Positions 10,596-21,356 of a stretch of 64,000 nt of DNA are shown here, in pieces. Numbering within the stretch: the first letter of the stretch is position 1; each line of letters opens with the position of its first letter. The notes under the pieces were generated by a model, which was given only the letters and a program-made list of their open reading frames with translations, ran no database searches and was not told where the DNA came from. This DNA is from Shinisaurus crocodilurus (Eukaryota > Chordata > Lepidosauria > Squamata > Shinisauridae). Location of the stretch: assembly GCA_021292165.1 (NCBI GenBank), contig CM037879.1:18499525-18563524 (forward strand). The letters are read 5' to 3'. A program made the translations under genes and the position numbers.

Positions 10596-10760
10596 TAAGA
10601 ACATAAGAAAATCCCTGCTAGATATCTGGTCCACATTCTGTTTCCCAGACACCCTCATGTCCTGCTTGTGGTGGGCTTCTCATATAGTGATCTCCCACTC
10701 TTGTTCCCCGGTATCTGGTAATTCAGAGGCCTGCTGCCTCTAATCCTGGAGGTAATATAC
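10596..10760 (+). repeat. Interspersed repeat of the 36720-36925 family
   Basis: Shares ordered words with 36720-36925 and 42325-42490 ('AAGAACATAAGAAAATCCCT', 'GTTCCCCGGTATCTGGTAA'). The family's continuation ('CCATTGATAGCCTTATCCTC') appears at about 11318-11350, so this copy seems split by the Sauria SINE and other sequence. Confidence 0.6.
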
Positions 10761-10926
10761 AGGGCGGACATCAAGGGTAGGTATGGTAGGGCGCCTGCCA
10801 AGGGCCCACACCCCAGCAGGGGCCCACTCACAAGAGCCCCTGCAGCTGCTCCTGCTCTTCACTTGCTTGTTCACTGGCCTCTCACTCTGTCCCGGACAAT
10901 GGAGGTGGTGAGGAGGAGGAGCAGTA

Positions 10927-11182
10927 GATTTATTTATTTATTTATTTATTTATTTATTATATTTATACCCCACCTTTCTTCCTGCAAGGAACCCAAGGCG
11001 GCTTACATAATCCTCCTCCTCCTCTCCATTTTACCCTCACAACAACCCTGTGAGGTAGGTTAGGCTGAGAGTCAGTGATTGGCCCAAAGTCACCCAGTGA
11101 GCTTCATGGTTGAGCAGGGACTCGAACCCGGATCTCCTGAGTCCCAGTCCAACACTCTAACCACTATGCCACACTGGCTCTC
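10927..11182 (-). repeat. Sauria-type SINE
   Basis: On the minus strand it opens with a tRNA-like head (GAGCCAGTGTGGCATAGTGG, B box GGTTCGAGTCC). It continues through the conserved body 'CCTAACCTACCTCACAGGG' and ends in ATAAATATAATAAATAAAT repeats. This is a squamate-diagnostic family. Confidence 0.93.
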
Positions 11183-11596
11183 TGCCACTGCCTACTTGCT
11201 CACTGGTTCTTTGCCTGTGCAGGTGAGAAGGTAGACTTACTAAGAGAGGGGGCTCATTGAGGGTATCTTGCTCAAGGGCGTTAATATATACTGGTAGTAT
11301 AGAGCCATGACTAAGTAGCCATTGATAGCCTTATCCTCCATGAATTTATCTAGTCCCTTTTAAAACCACAAAGTCTAAGTTTGAGCATTTGGATATCTGC
11401 AGAGGCTTTTAGTGAGATATTTCAGATCCTGGTGGCAAAGTTTAAGTGTTCAAACACAAAGATTCACAAGTGTTCTCTAACATTTGAGTTATGAAATTCA
11501 AATGTTTGCATTATTTTGCTTTTATAAATAGTGTGGATTCAAATCCCTTGCTTTGAGAATCATGTCATTTTGTGTACTTCTTGTAAAAAGGTGGGA
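11183..11596. other. Intergenic; continuation of older repeat
   Basis: Holds the likely distal part of the 10596 repeat at about 11305-11370. The rest is not recognised. Confidence 0.4.
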
Positions 11597-11597
11597 C

Positions 11598-11648
<51 letters not shown>
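11597..11648. repeat. (GAT)n microsatellite
   Basis: Pure GAT/ATG trinucleotide run of about 17 units. Confidence 0.95.
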
Positions 11649-11684
11649 CATGCACAGGCTCAGGCTGTCAGGCTGGCTGGAAGA

Positions 11685-11830
11685 CCAGGGGTGGGCAGAA
11701 GGTAGATCAAGATCAGTAGATCTCTGGGGGATTTGCAGTAGATCCTCCCCAAGGGTTTCTGATTTCCAATAGCTTAAAGAGCAGGAAGACCAAAGTGACT
11801 TTTCTCAGGCTAAATTAGGCTGCTGAAATG
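11685..11830. repeat. Unclassified repeat shared with 34075-34220
   Basis: Both loci contain 'GGTAGATCnAGATC...GTAGATCTCTGGG' followed by a similar A-rich segment. The class is unknown. Confidence 0.4.
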
Positions 11831-11935
11831 AAGAAAGCAGGATTGGACTTTTGTGTGAAAAGGACTGTGAGCTTTCTGGTACTCAGTTCTGGTACTGAGA
11901 ACATATTCCTGAGCTCAGAATGTGCTCAGAGACAT

Positions 11936-12035
11936 CTTGGGTTGTATCTAATGTTAGTCCTACTTAGTTAGTCATGACTAACTTAAGTCCCTTTCATTTC
12001 AATGGGTCTGTTATAAGTAGGATTAACACGGGATA
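11936..12035. mobile_element. Palindromic MITE, 'TTAGTCCTACTTAG' family
   Basis: A short palindrome with ends GGGTTGTATC / GATAAACCC and inner arms around 'GTCATGACTAACTTAAGTCC'. Relatives lie at 33690-33840, 55005-55075 and 63015-63142. Confidence 0.7.
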
Positions 12036-12968
12036 AACCCTTGTTCTTTAATTCTAAGTGCATGTCTTTTGCACCTGGCCCTGGCTAGAGGTTCTTGAGG
12101 TTCCACTTAGAGATATTATATCAAGCGGTATATAATAATATTACAGTATTAATAATAAATATTTTTAAAACAAAAACAACAACGTAGATCCAACAATCCC
12201 CCCCCCCCCCGTTGCAACTTTAGAGGATGCATTTTGCATCCAGAGCACTAGAGTGGATGTTAAGGATTTATTATATGTCAATAAGAATGTGGAGGTGTGC
12301 TTGGGTGTTTTTCCTCCCTTCCCCAGGTCTCATGTCTGACAGCCCCCTTCTGTGCTCTAGGATTGAGTTACACAAGGCCACGGGTGTAATAGATATCAGC
12401 CACAACTCAGCTACTTGAAGCAGTGAACGCTTCCCCACCATACCCGGTCATACCTGTTTTCTTCTGAATAGAAACCAAGGAAAGTTTTTTCTTTGCTTCC
12501 CTTTTGCTCCTCCTGTTGTAGTTAAATGCAGGACGGAACCCCTTTGTTCTCCCTAAGTCCCTGTTACAGGAGAAGGCGGCTACTTCACCCAAGCATGACT
12601 CAGAGGTGACCTGATCTTTCTGGGAAAGAAGGGCCTCACTATTCTGTCCTTAACCCCCACCCCCCACCCCCCACACACCAGACGCAGATCCATGGCAAAG
12701 AGCAGCAAGAGCCAGTGCTGGAGCAGGGGCTTAAACTCCCAGTCCCAAGCAGCCGAAGAAGAGGGAGCACAGGAGTGAGGGATAGTTTCAGGTGGGGGGG
12801 GGGGAGAAGCAATTACAGGAGAACAACATTGTGGGATAGGATGACTGAGAGTTTCTATACTTAGATGGGTCTTGCACACCCTCCACTTTCCTGTTCACCA
12901 GTGGTGAGTGAGAATTGGCTGCAGGTTACTAGGTAGAGGAGTTGACAAAACTTTCAAAAGCTGGTGTT

Positions 12969-12969
<1 letters not shown>
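12036..12969. other. Intergenic, nothing recognised
   Basis: Contains a poly-C run at about 12199-12210 and C- and G-rich simple stretches near 12655 and 12795. No gene recognised. Confidence 0.45.

Positions 12970-13025
<56 letters not shown>
12970..13025. repeat. (CT)n(CA)n microsatellite
   Basis: A pure CT run followed directly by a pure CA run. Confidence 0.95.
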
Positions 13026-13026
<1 letters not shown>

Positions 13027-13098
13027 ACTGGTAGATGTCTCTGGGCACATGTAGGGCAGTTTGGGGTAGTGGCTCACGTGTCCAATTTTGATCAGGGA

Positions 13099-13262
13099 GA
13101 TCATAGAATCATAATCATATAATAGTAGAATTGGAAGGGGCCTGTAAGGCCATCGAGTCCAACCCCCTGCTCAATGCAGGAGAAAAGATGTGGGCAGCCC
13201 AGGCAGTCACCCGTCCAAGCACTGACCCAGCTCATACCTGCTTAGCTTCAGCATGTGGCCTG
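13099..13262 (-). repeat. 5S-derived SINE with CR1-like tail, diverged
   Basis: The plus strand starts with the complement of the CR1-like tail ('GGCCATCGAGTCCAACCCCC') and runs into the complement of a decayed 5S head ('ACCTGCTTAGCTTCAGC'). It is older than the copies at 4761 and 34442. Confidence 0.7.
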
Positions 13263-13461
13263 CCTTATGTGCTCTGGATGCCACCTATAGAGTCAAAGCT
13301 GGACTCAGCCACAAAGCTTACTGGTTGACCACGGGCCAGTCACTTTTTCTCCACCTAAGCTACTTCACAGGGTTATGGTGAAGATAAAAGGGGAGGACAA
13401 ACCCTGTAGGTTGTCCTGAGCAACACTGAGGAAGAGCGGAATAAAACAAAATGAATCAGAA

Positions 13462-13990
13462 ACCTAGGAAGCTGCATTATACCAGGTTGATCTAACCCAG
13501 TACCATCAACTCCAGGGATGCAGAACCTCAGGGCCTCCTGGGGTTTTCAATCTGGCCATCCAGGGTTTCCCAAATAGCCCCACCCCCTATCCTCCAATCG
13601 CTGGTCATGTTGTGGTTTCCTGGCTTTTGTGCAGTCCCCCCCCACTTCTGCCCCCCCATTCTAAAATGTTGAAATGCTTCTTCCAAGGCTTAGTTACTGG
13701 CAGGAAGAACTTTAAGCTAAAAGATGCTGGTGCTTTTGGGTCCACCTCTTCTGCTTTTAGCCCTGCCCATCACTGGAGTGTGGCCCCCGAGGTCTTCTCC
13801 AAAATGGAATTGGCCTTCGGGCTGAAAGAGGTTCAACACCCCTGGTCTATTCTGACCGGCAACAGCTTTCCAGGGTCTCAGAGATATACCGGTATCTTTC
13901 CTATAGACTGCTACCCAATCCTTTAAAAAACAGCTCAACAACCTGGAAAGGCTAGGGAAATAATCTGGGACACTTCCTGCATGCAAAGCA
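13462..13990 (-). repeat. tRNA-derived SINE split by a nested insertion
   Basis: SINE body words occur at 13462-13512 ('TAGGAAGCTGCATTATACCA') and resume at 13854 ('CTGACCGGCAACAGCTTTCC'). The gap is exactly the inserted element 13513-13853, so the SINE is the older of the two. Confidence 0.65.
13513..13853 (+). mobile_element. hAT-like element nested in a SINE
   Basis: Ends CAGGGATGCAGAACC ... GGTTCAACACCCCTG. The flanking octamers (ATCAACTC / GTCTATTC) match only partly, which fits a decayed 8-bp TSD. The body is shared with 9714-9965 and 55245-55545. Confidence 0.6.
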
Positions 13991-14059
13991 TCTACTCTAC
14001 TAAGATATGACTACAGGATATTATGTACATCATGTCCTTGCTTTCAAGTGTACCAGACT

Positions 14060-14466
14060 TATCATGGTCTTCAAGGGTTTGGATTTAGAGACATCAGCAA
14101 AAGCCAGGGCTGCATGAAAGAAGAACTTCTGACATTCTTCCCGTTGGCTGGCTTAAGACAACATGATAACCCACACTCAAGGGTTGAGTATGAGTTGTCA
14201 TTGAACTGAGGGTTGTTGTTGAAACATGGGTTACCATGTTGTCTGAATCCAACCGTGCTAACAAGCCATGGCTTGTTAACCATGAACAACCCATGAAGAA
14301 AACCCATGGTTTGTTGTTGGGTTGAGAACTGTGGGTTGTTCACAATGGTTTGTTATCTCAGCTGGGTCGAAACAACATGATAACCCATGTTTCAACACAA
14401 GCCACAGTTGAACGACAACCCACACTCAACCTTTGAGTGTGGGTTATTGTGTTGTCTGAACCCAGT
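14060..14466. mobile_element. Nested inverted-repeat element (GGTTCAGACAACA type)
   Basis: Repeated inverted words: 'AACATGATAACCCACACTCA', 'ACCATGTTGTCTGAATCC', 'CCATGGCTTGTTAACCATG', and an end 'GTGTTGTCTGAACCCAGTCA'. The right end matches, in complement, the fragment at 21318-21356. It looks like a MITE made of several hairpins, or two copies joined. Confidence 0.65.
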
Positions 14467-14567
14467 CACTGTCTTTGTAAGGATAAAGTTGGCTGAGAGG
14501 TTGTGCTTATCTTGAGGGAGTGGGGGGTGGGGGTGCGAGGATGTCCACAATATTCAATATCTCATGC

Positions 14568-14704
14568 CAGCCTTCCCCAGCCTGGCACCCTCCAGATCTT
14601 TTGGATTACAACTCCCAGAATCCCTAACCATTACCCATGCTGGCCAAGGCTGATTGGACTTGAAGCCCAAAACATCTGGAGGGGGCCTGGTTGGGGAAAG
14701 GCTG
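14568..14704. mobile_element. hAT-type palindromic MITE
   Basis: Ends CAGCCTTCCCCAGCCTGG and GGTTGGGGAAAGGCTG, with inner arms around 'CCAGATCTTTTGGATTACAA'. No clear TSD remains. Confidence 0.75.
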
Positions 14705-14984
14705 CGTTGTGCCTTTGAAAACAAAGGGATCTGTCTTGCCTCTGCAGCAAAGATTCTTTGGGGAGGTACATGTTTGATCAACATCCCAAATTTGAAAGGG
14801 TCTTTTCACTGTATATATGCAATCCTATGCAAATGTACTTGTGAAAAGGTTGCATTGACCTCAGCAGGACTTCCCTGCTCCATCTGGGCTGTGCATGAGA
14901 GAGACCTAGTTTTCAAGGCCAAAGTATACGCAAAGGACAGTTTGGGGAATACTAATCCTGACATATATCTTCGGAGCCTGATTC

Positions 14985-15473
14985 AAGGTGCTGGACTGCT
15001 GGTTTTAACCTATAAATCCTTACATGGCTTGGGACCACAATACCTGATGGAACGCTGCTGCCAACCTGAGTCTAACCCGGACACTACAGTCAACATCTGA
15101 GGCGTTCCTCCAAGTGCCACCTCTGTGGGAGGCTCAGAGGGTGACACTGGCAACAAGTGGTGGCCCCCCATTTATGGAATGATCTCCCCACTGAAGCCTG
15201 CCTGGTGCCAACTCCATCATCTTTTCAGCGCCAAAACTGCCCTCTTCTCCCAGGCACTTAATGGTATTTAAAGGCATGATGGGGCATTTATGTCAGCTGC
15301 TTTTAGCAGGTATAGTTGTACTAAAATTGTTCTAGCTGTTAATTTTTTTTTAAAAAAATGTATATTGGAAAAAATTATGTTGTTTCAATGCTATTTTTTT
15401 TGTATCCATGCACTGTGTTTTAGGAATTGTTGTGAAGTGCCCAGAGAGCTTTAGCGATTGGGCAGTATAGACG
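14985..15473 (+). repeat. L2/CR1-clade LINE 3' end
   Basis: The reading 'LLVLTYKSLHGLGPQYL', followed later by an out-of-frame 'FPGTnSLPTEACLVPT'-like segment, is the L2 RT C-terminus. The 3' UTR ends 'AGAGAGCTTTAGCGATTGGG'. Its AAAT tail is interrupted by the Sauria SINE at 15474-15721 and resumes at 15722-15750. Confidence 0.8.
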
Positions 15474-15721
15474 TTATTTATTTATTTATTTATTATATTT
15501 ATACCCCACCTTTTTTCCTGCAAGGAACCCAAGGCGGCTTACATAATCCTCCTCCTCCTCCTCTCCATTTTATCCTCACAACAACCCTGTGAGGTAGGTT
15601 AGGCCGGGAGTCAGTGACTGGCCCAAAGTCACCCAGTGAGTTTCATGGCTACGCGGGGACTAGAACCCAGATCTCCCAAGTCCCAGTCCAACACTCTCAC
15701 CACTACACCACACTGGCTCTC
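15474..15721 (-). repeat. Sauria-type SINE in an L2 tail
   Basis: Complete minus-strand copy ending (on plus) in 'CACACTGGCTCTC'. It sits inside the AAAT tail of the L2 fragment. Confidence 0.92.
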
Positions 15722-15874
15722 AAATAAATAAATAAATAAATAAATAAAAATGTGAGAGGAGAATTGGGCTTGGGCACTGTTGGAGGAGGAGCCTGCTTAA
15801 CCCTTGTAGTCCCAACAGCTGGTTTTCTCCTGTGAATAATAAAAGGTAATAAGGATATGGGGTCTTTATCTTAA

Positions 15875-16026
15875 GTGGCAGAGTACCGTACCTACATGCA
15901 CTGCATGCAAAATATCCCAGGTTCAATCCCAGGCACCACATAAGGATGGGAAGGAAATCTTGCCTGAAACCCTGGAGCCAGGTGCACCCATGGTCTGACT
16001 GGGTATAAGGCAGTTTCCCTGTGTTC
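15875..16026 (+). repeat. tRNA-derived SINE
   Basis: Plus-strand copy: tRNA-like head with B box GGTTCAATCCC, then 'CCTGAAACCCTGGAGCCAGG' and 'GGGTATAAGGCAGTTTCCC'. Confidence 0.75.
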
Positions 16027-16660
16027 TGTATCTTTCCCCTGACTATGGATGGGGAAATAAATGGGGGTGGGGTGAATTGAAATTAGGCAAGTATTTGAAG
16101 TTTCAGGAGGGGGAATAAGGGTGAGACCCCCTCACCCTTGGCAAATGTGGACTCAGGCTGGGGAGAGGGGGTGTTCAGAGAATTCTGGGAGGGTATTAAG
16201 GAAGCAGGTCTGAGTGAGCAGATAGCAGAAAGGCAGGATGCTAAGATCCTGCTCTCCACCCCCACTCCCACCCGCCCTCTGATCTCAGTTTCAGTCTCCC
16301 ACAGATGTTTTTCCTTAAAGGAAAACCCATTTGATGGGTTAAGCCAGGTGTAGTTATGGCTCTGATGTGGCAAACCTGTGTCTGGGCTGTACCACTTCAA
16401 AGGTGGTACATGCAATTGAATTCTCTCCTACAAACAAAAAATTCTCACAGAGGAGGAGGAGGAGGAGGAGGAGGAGAAGGGTTCCTTACAGCCTAGTCTT
16501 TTCTATCTACATAATGTTTGTTTGTTGTAAAAGAGCATTCAAGGCATGTGATCTGATCTCCCACACAAAGTCTGAAGTGGTACAGCACAGACAAGGGTTT
16601 AACACTACAGTAAGATCCGGCCCAGAATGTCCGCTATATGCACACAACTCCTATATGCAT
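16027..16660. other. Intergenic; (GAG)n run
   Basis: No gene recognised. A GAG/AGG trinucleotide run lies at about 16450-16477. Confidence 0.5.
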
Positions 16661-16670
16661 ACAAGCACGG

Positions 16671-16807
16671 TAGCCTTTCCCAACCTGGGGCTCACCACAT
16701 GGCTTGGACGTCATCTCCCATGAACCCCAGCCAGCATGGTCAATGGTCAGGAATGCTGGGAGCTGTAGTCCAAAACATCTGGAGGATACCAGGTTGGGGA
16801 AGGTTGG
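16671..16807. mobile_element. hAT-type palindromic MITE
   Basis: Ends TAGCCTTTCCCAACCTGG and CCAGGTTGGGGAAGGTTGG, with inner arms around 'AGCTGTAGTCCAAAACATCT'. Confidence 0.72.
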
Positions 16808-16941
16808 CATACAACATGTAGCTGGTAGCCTGAAGTATTTTGGTCCTAATGTTCAGCTCCTACAGTCTCCTCTGTGTTTGGTTTGCTCAGGGAGTTAACA
16901 GCCCAGTGCCAGGAAGATGCCTTATGCAGAGTGGGTGATGT

Positions 16942-17116
16942 CGGAACATAGGAAGCTGCCTTATACTGAGCCAATCTAGACCAGTATTGTCAACACTGAC
17001 TGGCAGCAGCTCTCCAGGGTTTCAGGCAGGATTTTTTCCTGCCCTACCTGGAGATGCTGCTGGGGATTGAACCGGGGACCTTCTGCATGCAAAGCAGGGG
17101 CCCTGCAATGAGGTCT
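16942..17116 (-). repeat. tRNA-derived SINE
   Basis: Minus-strand copy (plus shows 'AGGAAGCTGCCTTATACTGA' and 'TTGAACCGGGGACCTTCTGC'). It abuts a 5S SINE at 17117. Confidence 0.82.
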
Positions 17117-17270
17117 CACAGATCATAGAGCCGGAAGGAGCCTACAAGGCCATCGAGTCCAACCACCGGCTCAACGCAGGGAACTAGAGGAGGGGTCTCC
17201 CATCCAAGTAATAACCAGGCCTGGCCCTGCTTAGCTTTCCACGCTCAGGCAAGCTGAGCCAGCGTGAGCA
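17117..17270 (-). repeat. 5S-derived SINE with CR1-like tail
   Basis: Complement of the 5S head is visible as 'GTCTCCCATCCAAGTAATAA' and 'CCTGCTTAGCTTTCCACGC'. The CR1-like tail complement lies to its left. Confidence 0.85.
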
Positions 17271-17642
17271 TCTCCCGTTATGTACATCCAGCCATTCCTC
17301 TCCTTTCCAGGGTTAGTTGTGTGGAGCCAGCAGGGGAGGGGGAGGCTTATGCCCTAAGCATGGTGTGAAGACGTGCTTCCCTTTGTCCTGGATCTCCCAG
17401 CATTCAGCTTCATGGGATGACTCCACAGGGCTCTAGTATTACAAGAGAGGGAGAAACATTCTCCCTGCCCACTAGCAGGAGCCCACAGGGCAGGACAAAC
17501 ACCCGAGGGGTGGGTCAGTCAGTCAGGTAGAAGGCAGGGTCAGGCTGGAGTTGCCAGGGCGGACCTTGGGTAGCTCTGAGTGTCTGAGCAGACAATGGGC
17601 TGGACAAGGACTTGCAGTGCTGGCCCTCCTGACCCAGCTGGT
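17271..17642. other. Intergenic, nothing recognised
   Basis: No gene or repeat recognised. Confidence 0.45.
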
Positions 17643-17829
17643 TAGGAACACAGGAAGCTGCCTTATACAGAGTCAGACCACTGGTCCATCTAGCCCAGTG
17701 TTGTCAGCACTGACTGGCAGCAGCTCTGCAGGCTTTCAGGCAAGACTCTTTCCTTGTCCTAACTGGAGATGTTGGGGATTGAAACCCAGCATGCAAAGTA
17801 GGTGCTCTACCACTGAGTTACGGCCCCTC
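17643..17829 (-). repeat. tRNA-derived SINE
   Basis: Plus shows 'CAGGAAGCTGCCTTATACAG' through 'GTGCTCTACCACTGAGTTAC', i.e. the complement of a tRNA-like A box region. Confidence 0.85.
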
Positions 17830-17832
17830 CCC

Positions 17833-17940
17833 AGTCCCCTGTTTTTGGACTTCAACTCCCATCATTGCTGGCCATTGGCAATGCTGTCTGGGGCTGATGG
17901 GAGATTTAGTCCAAGACATAGGAGGGCACCAAGTTGTCTA
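17833..17940. mobile_element. hAT-type MITE, decayed
   Basis: Inverted words 'TTTTTGGACTTCAACTCCCA' and 'GGGAGATTTAGTCCAAGACA'. Confidence 0.6.
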
Positions 17941-17989
17941 AACCTGGCCCTTTTGCACTGGGTGGTTGTTTTGCCACAGGATCCCCAAA

Positions 17990-18595
17990 AGGGATTGGCA
18001 AAGGTTCTTTGAATGATTTTCTGACCATAATAAATACTCCTCCAGGAAGTTAAAGCCAAACATGTTTATTGTAAAGTTAAGCCACAAGTACAACAATACT
18101 ACTCCCAGTTCCCTGATGGAGATCCCACCCCTTAGCTGCACAGTCACTGTTCAACCAACCCAAATGCTAGGTCCAGCAGCTCTCCGCCTGGGTATGGGCT
18201 CCCCACGTTGGGCTTCTGCAAGGCTCTCTGCACAGCGTCCTCTGCTCCTCCTGGCTCCTTCCAGTTCTTCAGTACTCCACATGCAACTGACCAACCGCCA
18301 CTAACGACCACCGCACTCCCACCAACAACCACCACCACCTCAGTCTGCACTTGCTCTTCTTAAATAGCACCAAGCTTCTTGGATTGCAGACCTCGTGCTT
18401 CACTGTCAGCACCTGTGCTGCTTGCAGTGTCACCCCTCTGGCCAGCAGCCAGATCACACGCAGGTGAGTTGCTCTTGATTGCATGTTGCATCAGCTTGGC
18501 AAGCAGCCAAGTAGCCAAGGCCGTTTGCTGATTCTTAAAGCAAACCTACTTTCTTAAAGCAAACCCAGAGCATAGAGGCAGAACTCCGTACAACA
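17990..18595 (-). other. Possible LTR-like block
   Basis: On the minus strand the block starts TGTTGTACGGAGTTCTGCC and has an AATAAA near 18063-18068 towards its end. That layout is suggestive of an LTR, but no partner LTR, PBS or TSD was found. Confidence 0.28.
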
Positions 18596-19134
18596 CTCCT
18601 GTACTCCTCGCCATCTTCCGCTACTCCCATTACAGTGGTCTCCGTATCTCTTTATTAAATGCAAGTCAGTCTGAAGCATTGCATACTTCTTCTCTTTATC
18701 ACCCTCCTGGGATAAAAGAGGTGGGGAGCGGAGTCAGTGAGGAGAAAAGGAAAAACCACGGCACCCACCCCCATCACACACAGAGCATCTTCCTCCAGAA
18801 ATATCCCCAAGCAGCTGCTTCCCTGGGAGAGCTTTTGTATCTCCATTACTTTTACGTTGCTTGCAAGTTGAGTTAAATGCCATCATTTAAAGAGGAGTTC
18901 CTTGAATTAACTACCAAATATAGTTAATTGGGTGCCTCGGGATATGTTTAGCAAACATTTTTTTATTCAGTTGCACGTATAAGGGAAGATGTATGGTAGA
19001 ATGTATTCTTGGACCAACCAACCACAATTTGACAGGATCTTCTCTGCGGGGAGGGAACAGACGCATACATCGCATTCCAATCAGGTTGAAAGGTAGCCGA
19101 TCAACGGGCGAGGGGGGCAACCTGCGATGAAAAA
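18596..19134. other. Intergenic, nothing recognised
   Basis: Unique-looking sequence with no recognised gene. Confidence 0.45.
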
Positions 19135-19750
19135 TGTTGGATAATTAAAATTGCAGTCAAAATCTATGGCTAATGTTTCACCAGGTAATTGGGTGAAATG
19201 GTTAAGGTCACTGATACCTTCTAGGGTGGTTTTCCTAGAAGGTACTCAGTGAATTATTAACAGCCTGAACAGGAAGTGGGCGTTGCTCCCAGCTTCTTTC
19301 TCTTTCTGTTCAGACTCTAGTGAGCGTGGCACCACCAGGTTGTTGTCTCCACGTGGTCCTTGTAGCAGCATGTAGCCAGAGTTGCTTGTCTAAACTCCAC
19401 AAGTTCAGACCCCAAGTATTTCCAAATGAACTTGTAACCAACTGTAAGAAACGCTTTTAAGCCTGCCTGAATGAAACTGCATAATCTGAGTGAGTAAATG
19501 TTACTTTTAACTTTTACAAGACTGTGTCTCTGATTATTGTTCTGAGGGAGAGAAAAGGGGGCAAAACCAGGGAAATCCAGTCTGCCTTAAAGCATCCTGG
19601 ATTACCAAATGCTAACTGGCTAACACTAGCCAAATCTAAGCTTCTTTTAAGCTGGAAAGGGACTCTACTCTGCTGATCTCACTAACGTGAGATAGGAAGG
19701 ATATTACTCCACAATATATCCTCTCCTAGTATCTTTTTCAAGTCCCAACA
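19135..19750 (+). mobile_element. Ty1/copia solo LTR
   Basis: A 616-bp LTR from TGTTGGATAATTAAAATTGC to TTTTTCAAGTCCCAACA. It is almost the same as the LTRs of the element at 23360-28236. It is flanked by AAAAA on both sides, a fitting 5-bp TSD, though the right flank has a sixth A. No internal region is present, so it is the product of LTR-LTR recombination. Confidence 0.92.
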
Positions 19751-20094
19751 AAAAAAGCTTAAGCCAAGCGAGAAAATTCAAAGGATATTGTCGTCCTCAC
19801 ATCTCACCTGGCAAAACGTTCCTGCTTCCTCCTGAGCTTTGTTGTTCTTCTTGTTGTTGTAAGAGAACAACAAAGCAACAGAAAGAAGAGTAGTGGAGCG
19901 CACGCGCGTGACCAGGGTTGTACAGAATAACGCAAAACAACTCCCTGCCCCAAGAAGCTTCCAGTCTACCTGGGGGAGAGCGGGTAGGGGAGGTCACAGA
20001 AGGAGAAGCGGGGAAAGAGGCGAAGGACGGGGGGGGGGGGGATTAAACTCGCCTTGCTGAACTGCGCTTCGTTTGGGAATGAGGACTTAAAGCA
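19751..20094. other. Intergenic, nothing recognised
   Basis: Poly-G run near 20031-20040. No gene recognised. Confidence 0.45.
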
Positions 20095-20221
20095 TCCCTC
20101 CTCCGACCTGTCGCCCTCCAGATGTGTTGGACCACAACTCCTATCATCCTCGGCCAGCACTGGTTGTGGATGATGGGAGTTGTGGTCCAACACATCTGGA
20201 GGGCGACAGGTTGGGGGAGGC
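20095..20221. mobile_element. hAT-type palindromic MITE
   Basis: Near-complete hairpin: 'CGACCTGTCGCCCTCCAGAT' and its complement, with inner 'GGACCACAACTCCTATCATC' arms. Confidence 0.78.
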
Positions 20222-20533
20222 CGACTAAAGGGGCTCGGCTAATGCCTTGAAAAGTCTGCAGAACGCAGCAGAGCAACAGAGCGCCGCAGAGAGAAGCAAC
20301 ATGGTGTGATGATTCCTTATGCTCCTATCCTGCCCCTGCTCTTCCTTTTAAATCTCGACTCTAAAAAGCACAACTCTGCTTCATGGGGATTCCCGGTGGT
20401 GGTGGTGGTGGTCTCCCCCTTTCCATGTCCCGATCGAGTCCACGCTCCAGCTTAGCTGCCCCAGTTCTGGAGAGCGCCAGGTGTCCACCGATAGGGGGAT
20501 GGGTAGCAAACTGGAGTCTTCGATTTCACGTGA

Positions 20534-20684
20534 GCCTAAAGCAGTGTTCTCCCACCTTGGCTCCCCAGATGTTTTTGGCCTACAACTCCCAGCATGCCCC
20601 AGCCAGCTATGCTGGCTGGGGCATGCTGGGAGTTGTAGGCCAAAAACATCTGGGGAGCCAAGGTGGGAGAACATTGGACTAAAG
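20534..20684. mobile_element. hAT-type palindromic MITE with TSD
   Basis: Element 20542-20676 is a near-perfect hairpin starting CAGTGTTCTCCCACCTTGG. The flanks GCCTAAAG and GACTAAAG match at 7 of 8 bases. Confidence 0.9.
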
Positions 20685-20995
20685 CGATGTGCATGGCCAG
20701 CCACTCAATCCCCGCCCGTCGTCTCACCTTCACGAACATGCTGAGATGGGATATGATGAGCCGGCTGTGCCCCTCCAAGAAAGAGATGCTGGGGTCAGGA
20801 TGGAGAGCGCGATGAAAACTTCACTGCAGCCGAAGCTGCGAAAGGGGCAAATCCCCACCAATCCGCACCCCACCGCCTGTAACTTTCTGCCTTTCATTTC
20901 CCTCTGACCTCACCCTGCTTACAGTCCCCACACCACCATCAGCCACGTGAGCATCTATCTATCCCTGTAACTCGGGATAGATGTAACTCAGGAAG

Positions 20996-21196
20996 TTATT
21001 ATATTTATACCCCGCCTTTTTTCCTGCAAGGAACCCAAGGCGGTTTACATAATCCTAATCCTCCTCTCCATTTTATCCTCACAACAACCCTGTGAGGTAG
21101 GTTAAGCTGAGAGTCAGTGACTGGCCCAAAGTCACCCAGTGAGTCTCATGCCGAGCGGGGACTAGAACCCGGATCTCCCGAGTCCCACTCCCAGTC
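20996..21196 (-). repeat. Sauria-type SINE, head truncated
   Basis: Minus-strand body and tail are present. The tRNA-like head breaks off at 'GAGTCCCACTCCCAG'. Confidence 0.88.
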
Positions 21197-21317
21197 TTTG
21201 CTGCAACAGACCAACACTGCTGCTATTACATGTCCCAAGGGACTCCCCCCCTTTTTTTGTAAGCTAGCATCATAATGCCTTTATGTAAACTGATGTGCTG
21301 CTACGTTTGCAGTAGTG

Positions 21318-21356
21318 ACTGGGTTCAGACAACGTGATAACCCACACTCAAGGGGG
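21318..21356. mobile_element. MITE end fragment
   Basis: 'CTGGGTTCAGACAACGTGAT' followed by 'AACCCACACTCAAG' repeats the end of the 14060-14466 element. Confidence 0.55.
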
